Assembly (NCBI RefSeq): GCF_040712315.1 | Contig: NC_134017.1 | Coordinates: 2,758,001 to 2,822,000 of the forward strand | DNA length: 64,000 bases | Reading direction: 5' to 3' | DNA from: Castanea sativa | Lineage: Eukaryota; Streptophyta; Magnoliopsida; Fagales; Fagaceae | Shown here: one piece after another, positions 60,758 to 64,000 of the stretch | How positions within the stretch are numbered: the stretch's first letter is position 1 | How the letters are laid out: each line of letters starts with the position of its first letter | Program-made: the position numbers and the translations under genes | Notes under the pieces: model-generated | Told to the model about the DNA's origin: nothing | The model's database searches: none | The model's input: the letters and a program-made list of their open reading frames with translations, nothing else

Positions 60758-61777
60758 TGTTAGGACATATGTGTTTCACTTGTTAAGAACATATGTCATT
60801 CATTTATGTAATTGGCTAATTCTTTTATCAAAATGCACTTTACTTGTAATTGGGTAGATTTAGGATGAGTTTTATACTTCTAGAAACTATGTTCAAGATC
60901 AAGTGTTGAAGTCATCAAGTCTGTTCAAGAAACAAGCTGAGAAGTGCAAGATCATTAAAGCTCGACAGTTAGCATGTGTCGAGGTTTAAAGAGCTGTTCC
61001 AGCCCCATGACTCGACAGATGCTCGACAGCATCTCGATACCTCTATCTGTCGAGGTTTAAGAAAAACAGATTCTGAGTTCTGTTTTAATTCCAATCCGTG
61101 GATGTGTCTTTGGGCCTTCTTTTCTCCTAACCCTAGACATATAAAAGGATTTTTTAAGGGCCGTCAAGATACAAAAGTTGCACAAGCATTGAGAAATCCT
61201 TGTTCATGCAAATTGTGACTTGAGACGAAGTTCTTGCCCTAGTTCATCTCTCTTGTGAAGGAGTTGTTGTGTCTTTGCACCATAGGGTTTTGTAACCAAG
61301 CATCTTCTTGATCTTCATTGTATGGATGAATTGAAGAAGTTTGCAATCAACAATCTTCTCTAGTTGGTGATAGAAGTTGCGTACTGAGATCCACGCAATT
61401 GGTTAGTCATGTACTTGGGAGCCGTGAATTGAAAGGAGAAATTGTCACTATAAAACAAGTCCAATTGGGTATTGGGGTAAGGGTTCAACTCTAGGTTGGT
61501 AAGGTACTTAGGATTCCTTTACTTGTAACCGCTTGTTGTAATAATAGTGGAATTTTGAGAGTGGTGACCTTAAAATCACCCGGTGGGGTTTTTGCCATGT
61601 AGGTTTTCCCTATTCGTAAACAAATCACTGTGTCATTTATTTTCCGTTGTATACTTAGTTTAATTGGTGATTTTTTTGTGCTACCATGTGCTTTACATGT
61701 TAATTTGATTAATTAATAACTTGGATAATTAATCAATTTAATCCATCACAAGGGGTCAATACGTTTTTGGCTTATCA
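60758..61777 (+). repeat. SIRE-type element 3' LTR
   Basis: 1,020 bp, collinear with 52653-53672 with scattered substitutions, ending ...GGCTTATCA followed by the GCCCT duplication. Confidence 0.93.
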
Positions 61778-61782
61778 GCCCT

Positions 61783-62647
61783 AGTCCTAATTCCACCATT
61801 TGAATCTGATCCTTAACATTACAAATTTACAATTAGTTGGTTCTTCAAACTCAAGCTTGCTCAACAAAAAAATTGAGCTAAACTTAAACATAAAATCTTG
61901 ATTTGCAATAAGCTTACAGTCGACTCATGTACACAAAGCAAGCCATGTTTGCAATCTGAATGAGCATGATAGGGGTGTCAAAGCAATTTCTCAGTGTTCT
62001 CTTGCACATTGGCACAAGATGTCTAGCTCCTTGGGAAATGTCATTGATCCGCCTGAAGTAATAAGTGTGATATCCTTGGAAGGTCTTCATAAGAGGCTAG
62101 AGGACGGGGTATAGTCAGTAGTGTAATGAATTGTGGAATGCTGTATGATTTTCTATGACCAAGCATGGGGATGATTATGTTCCACCCACAAATGTAAATC
62201 TGAATGACTTGTCATTTAGCTATTAATGGATACTCTTGGTATTAAACAGAGCCATATTCAAAACTATTACGGCTTTGGAGTCATATAAATTCTCAGATAC
62301 AGCAAGTACTGTGTATTCATGGTGGCAATACTAACTGTGTGATGTTTTTATTGAAGCAATTAAGCCTTTCTTTGCTGGGAGTGATCCAAGCAACTGTGTG
62401 ATGTTTTTATTGAGCAACTAATTTTAAATAAACTTAGCCAAAAGTAATAAACAATTAATCTTTAGATTAGCAAAAGTGTTGAACGTACATGATCATCATT
62501 TGTCAGACATTAACAACAACATTCTGTATTGCACACAACGTTCAAACATTAACAACAACGTCTAATGTCCGTAGGTAGAATTTTTGGAAATCATCATTGC
62601 TTGAATCTGAGAAGTCTGAAATATCTCTTTCGTCATCTAACGCAATA
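61783..62647. other. Intergenic DNA between two retroelements
   Basis: No gene recognised. Short direct repeats are present: CTGTGTGATGTTTTTATTGA (about 62335 and 62394) and CATTAACAACAAC (about 62509 and 62548). Confidence 0.5.
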
Positions 62648-64000
62648 ATTGTTATGATTGGTGCCCTTAAATCCTATTGTATGATGCTATGTATGTTATT
62701 ATGTATGACATTATGTATGATTTAATGTTGTGATTAATAAAGTTGTTTTATTATAATCTAAAGTAATGGTAACATGAATATTCGGACATTATCATATAGT
62801 CCATGAGATGCACAGTATGTGATTTATGTGATTTAATCACAGAAGATATAAGTCACAAGTTCTTTGTAAACTCAGAATTTTAGTTCGTAATCAATGATGA
62901 AATTGGGCGTTTCATCTACGAAGACTATATTATATCAACTAAGATGATTTGTCTTGATCATGAAAGTGGAGACTTCTAGTTGATGTGTTGATATGTTTTA
63001 AGAGTTAAGACATATTGAACTGGACCGCTGTGAGATTTCTTATTCTCCTAACGACTGTCAAATGAATAATAAATCTCACGACTTCTATTTGCATGAACTC
63101 TTAATCCTGAAAGGATAATGGACCTGATCATGAAATGTAAGTTGCTTTGATATATCAAGAGTGAGATCTAAGGTAACGATCAAAACCTCAGTATGTTGGG
63201 TAGCCACATTTAGTGTTGATGGAACATGTATTCTCAAGATGGAATTCATAGTCTCTTAATGAAGATATAAAATATTTCCTTGAGATAAGTTTAATGGGTT
63301 CAGTTATTCAAAGAGTTAGGCCTAACCACTTTGGTAAGAAGTTACTAAAATATATATTTATGATATTGGATTTCATAAATATATGTTGAATAACTTTAAA
63401 GGATTAAACCGGGTACTCAAGGATAAGATGTAATAATTTACAAAGTGGCAATCTATATTCATGACTTTGTATTACTACGAATATTTTATGAAGGGGTTGC
63501 ATGTACAATAAAGTCTTGGGATATAATTTATAAATAAGGCCTAGAGTGCAATTATATTTATATAGTGGTATTAAATATAATTAATGGTAACTTTGGACTT
63601 GTCAAGAATTAACAGAAAAGTCCAAGGCCTATTAGAGCTAGTGTCTTATTGGTCCCTTTTGATCCCACTTCAAGCCACACACTTAAGCCCAATAGGAAAG
63701 GCCCAAAAGGTCAGCCCAATTAGGCAATCAGTTAGATACAAAGGGAGAAACATACAGAATTTTCTGTAGAGAATTTTTGTAAGAGAATACTATTGTGAAA
63801 TAGTGAGACATATGTGAGAGTGAGACACTCTAACATTCTCCTTTAAGAACTGATTAAGAGACCACACATCTTGGGCGTTAATGGAATTAGAGTGAAAATT
63901 GAAAGTGCTCCCAAGAATTTCCGATCTTTGGTTTTGATTCATCGCTCCAAGGTACACTCTCTTGTTCTTGAATTCTAAAACTTACATAGTGCATGTTATC
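62648..64000 (+). repeat. Partial LTR of a further retrotransposon, cut by the window edge
   Basis: The sequence starts TGTTATGATTGGTGCCC and runs without coding capacity to the edge, ending CTTACATAGTGCATGTTATC, the kind of sequence that precedes a copia LTR's terminal CA and primer site. The tail matches the relic at 32985-33075. The TATAAATAAGG at about 63527 may be its TATA region. The left boundary is inferred. Confidence 0.65.

Larger units (their letters stand above)
52653..61777 (+). mobile_element. SIRE/Maximus-type copia retrotransposon, full-length but coding-dead
   Basis: Both LTRs are 1,020 bp (52653-53672 and 60758-61777) and begin TGTTGGGACATATG / TGTTAGGACATATG. GCCCT flanks the element on both sides (52648-52652 and 61778-61782), a perfect 5-bp target duplication. 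PBS, protease, integrase, RT, RNase H, a long post-pol spacer, an envelope-like ORF and a polypurine tract follow in order. No recognisable gag lies between PBS and protease. Length is 9,125 bp. The LTRs differ at many sites, so the insertion is not recent. Confidence 0.95.

Overview
The window is plant nuclear DNA: it is AT-rich, has spliced genes, and contains a CC-NB-ARC-LRR immune receptor, a DUF4220/DUF594 membrane-protein family, a plant-mobile-domain (PMD) gene and many plant transposons. The mix suggests a woody eudicot, possibly Fagales, but that is an inference from general family knowledge. There are no rRNA genes, CRISPR arrays or operons. All repeat boundaries below were read by eye from the sequence.

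Layout. 1-9139: a degenerate Ty1/copia element (Copia-1, 97-9019). Its gag is split by a hAT element (519-4749), which is itself split by a second, transposase-bearing hAT of the same family (742-4347). Both hATs have 8-bp target duplications. The DNA flanking Copia-1 looks like a broken host exon. 11.5-19.1 kb: a DUF4220/DUF594 pseudogene with a 5' exon, invaded by a short repeat and a 4-kb PIF/Harbinger element. 19.1-26.7 kb: gene-poor DNA with a triplicated exon-like fragment, foldback elements/MITEs and microsatellites. 26722-29424: the immune-receptor ORF, intact, with several non-canonical NB-ARC motifs. 30.5-35.5 kb: tandem and inverted duplications, a 921-bp MITE, and a repeated block that leads into the next gene. 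35719-40027: the best-preserved DUF4220/DUF594 gene, in which the start codon appears to lie on an upstream exon.

40-43.4 kb: intergenic DNA with a 10-bp minisatellite and two inverted-repeat elements. 45.7-49.9 kb: a PMD (MAIN-like) pseudogene carrying a nearly identical 858-bp tandem duplication. 50.1-51.4 kb: a frameshifted WIYLD-domain gene fragment. 52653-61777: a complete but coding-dead SIRE-type copia element with 1,020-bp LTRs, a perfect 5-bp target duplication, no recognisable gag and a downstream envelope-like ORF. 62.65 kb to the end: most of another LTR, cut by the window edge.

Only two genes look potentially functional: the NLR and the downstream DUF4220/DUF594 gene. The two DUF4220/DUF594 copies share exon 1, intron phase, coding region and 3' flank, so they are a segmental duplication bracketing the NLR. 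The most notable observations are the relocated start codon in the intact copy, the unusual NB-ARC motifs in the NLR, and a 38-bp palindrome module recurring in four Harbinger-type elements. I found no convincing new multi-gene system.
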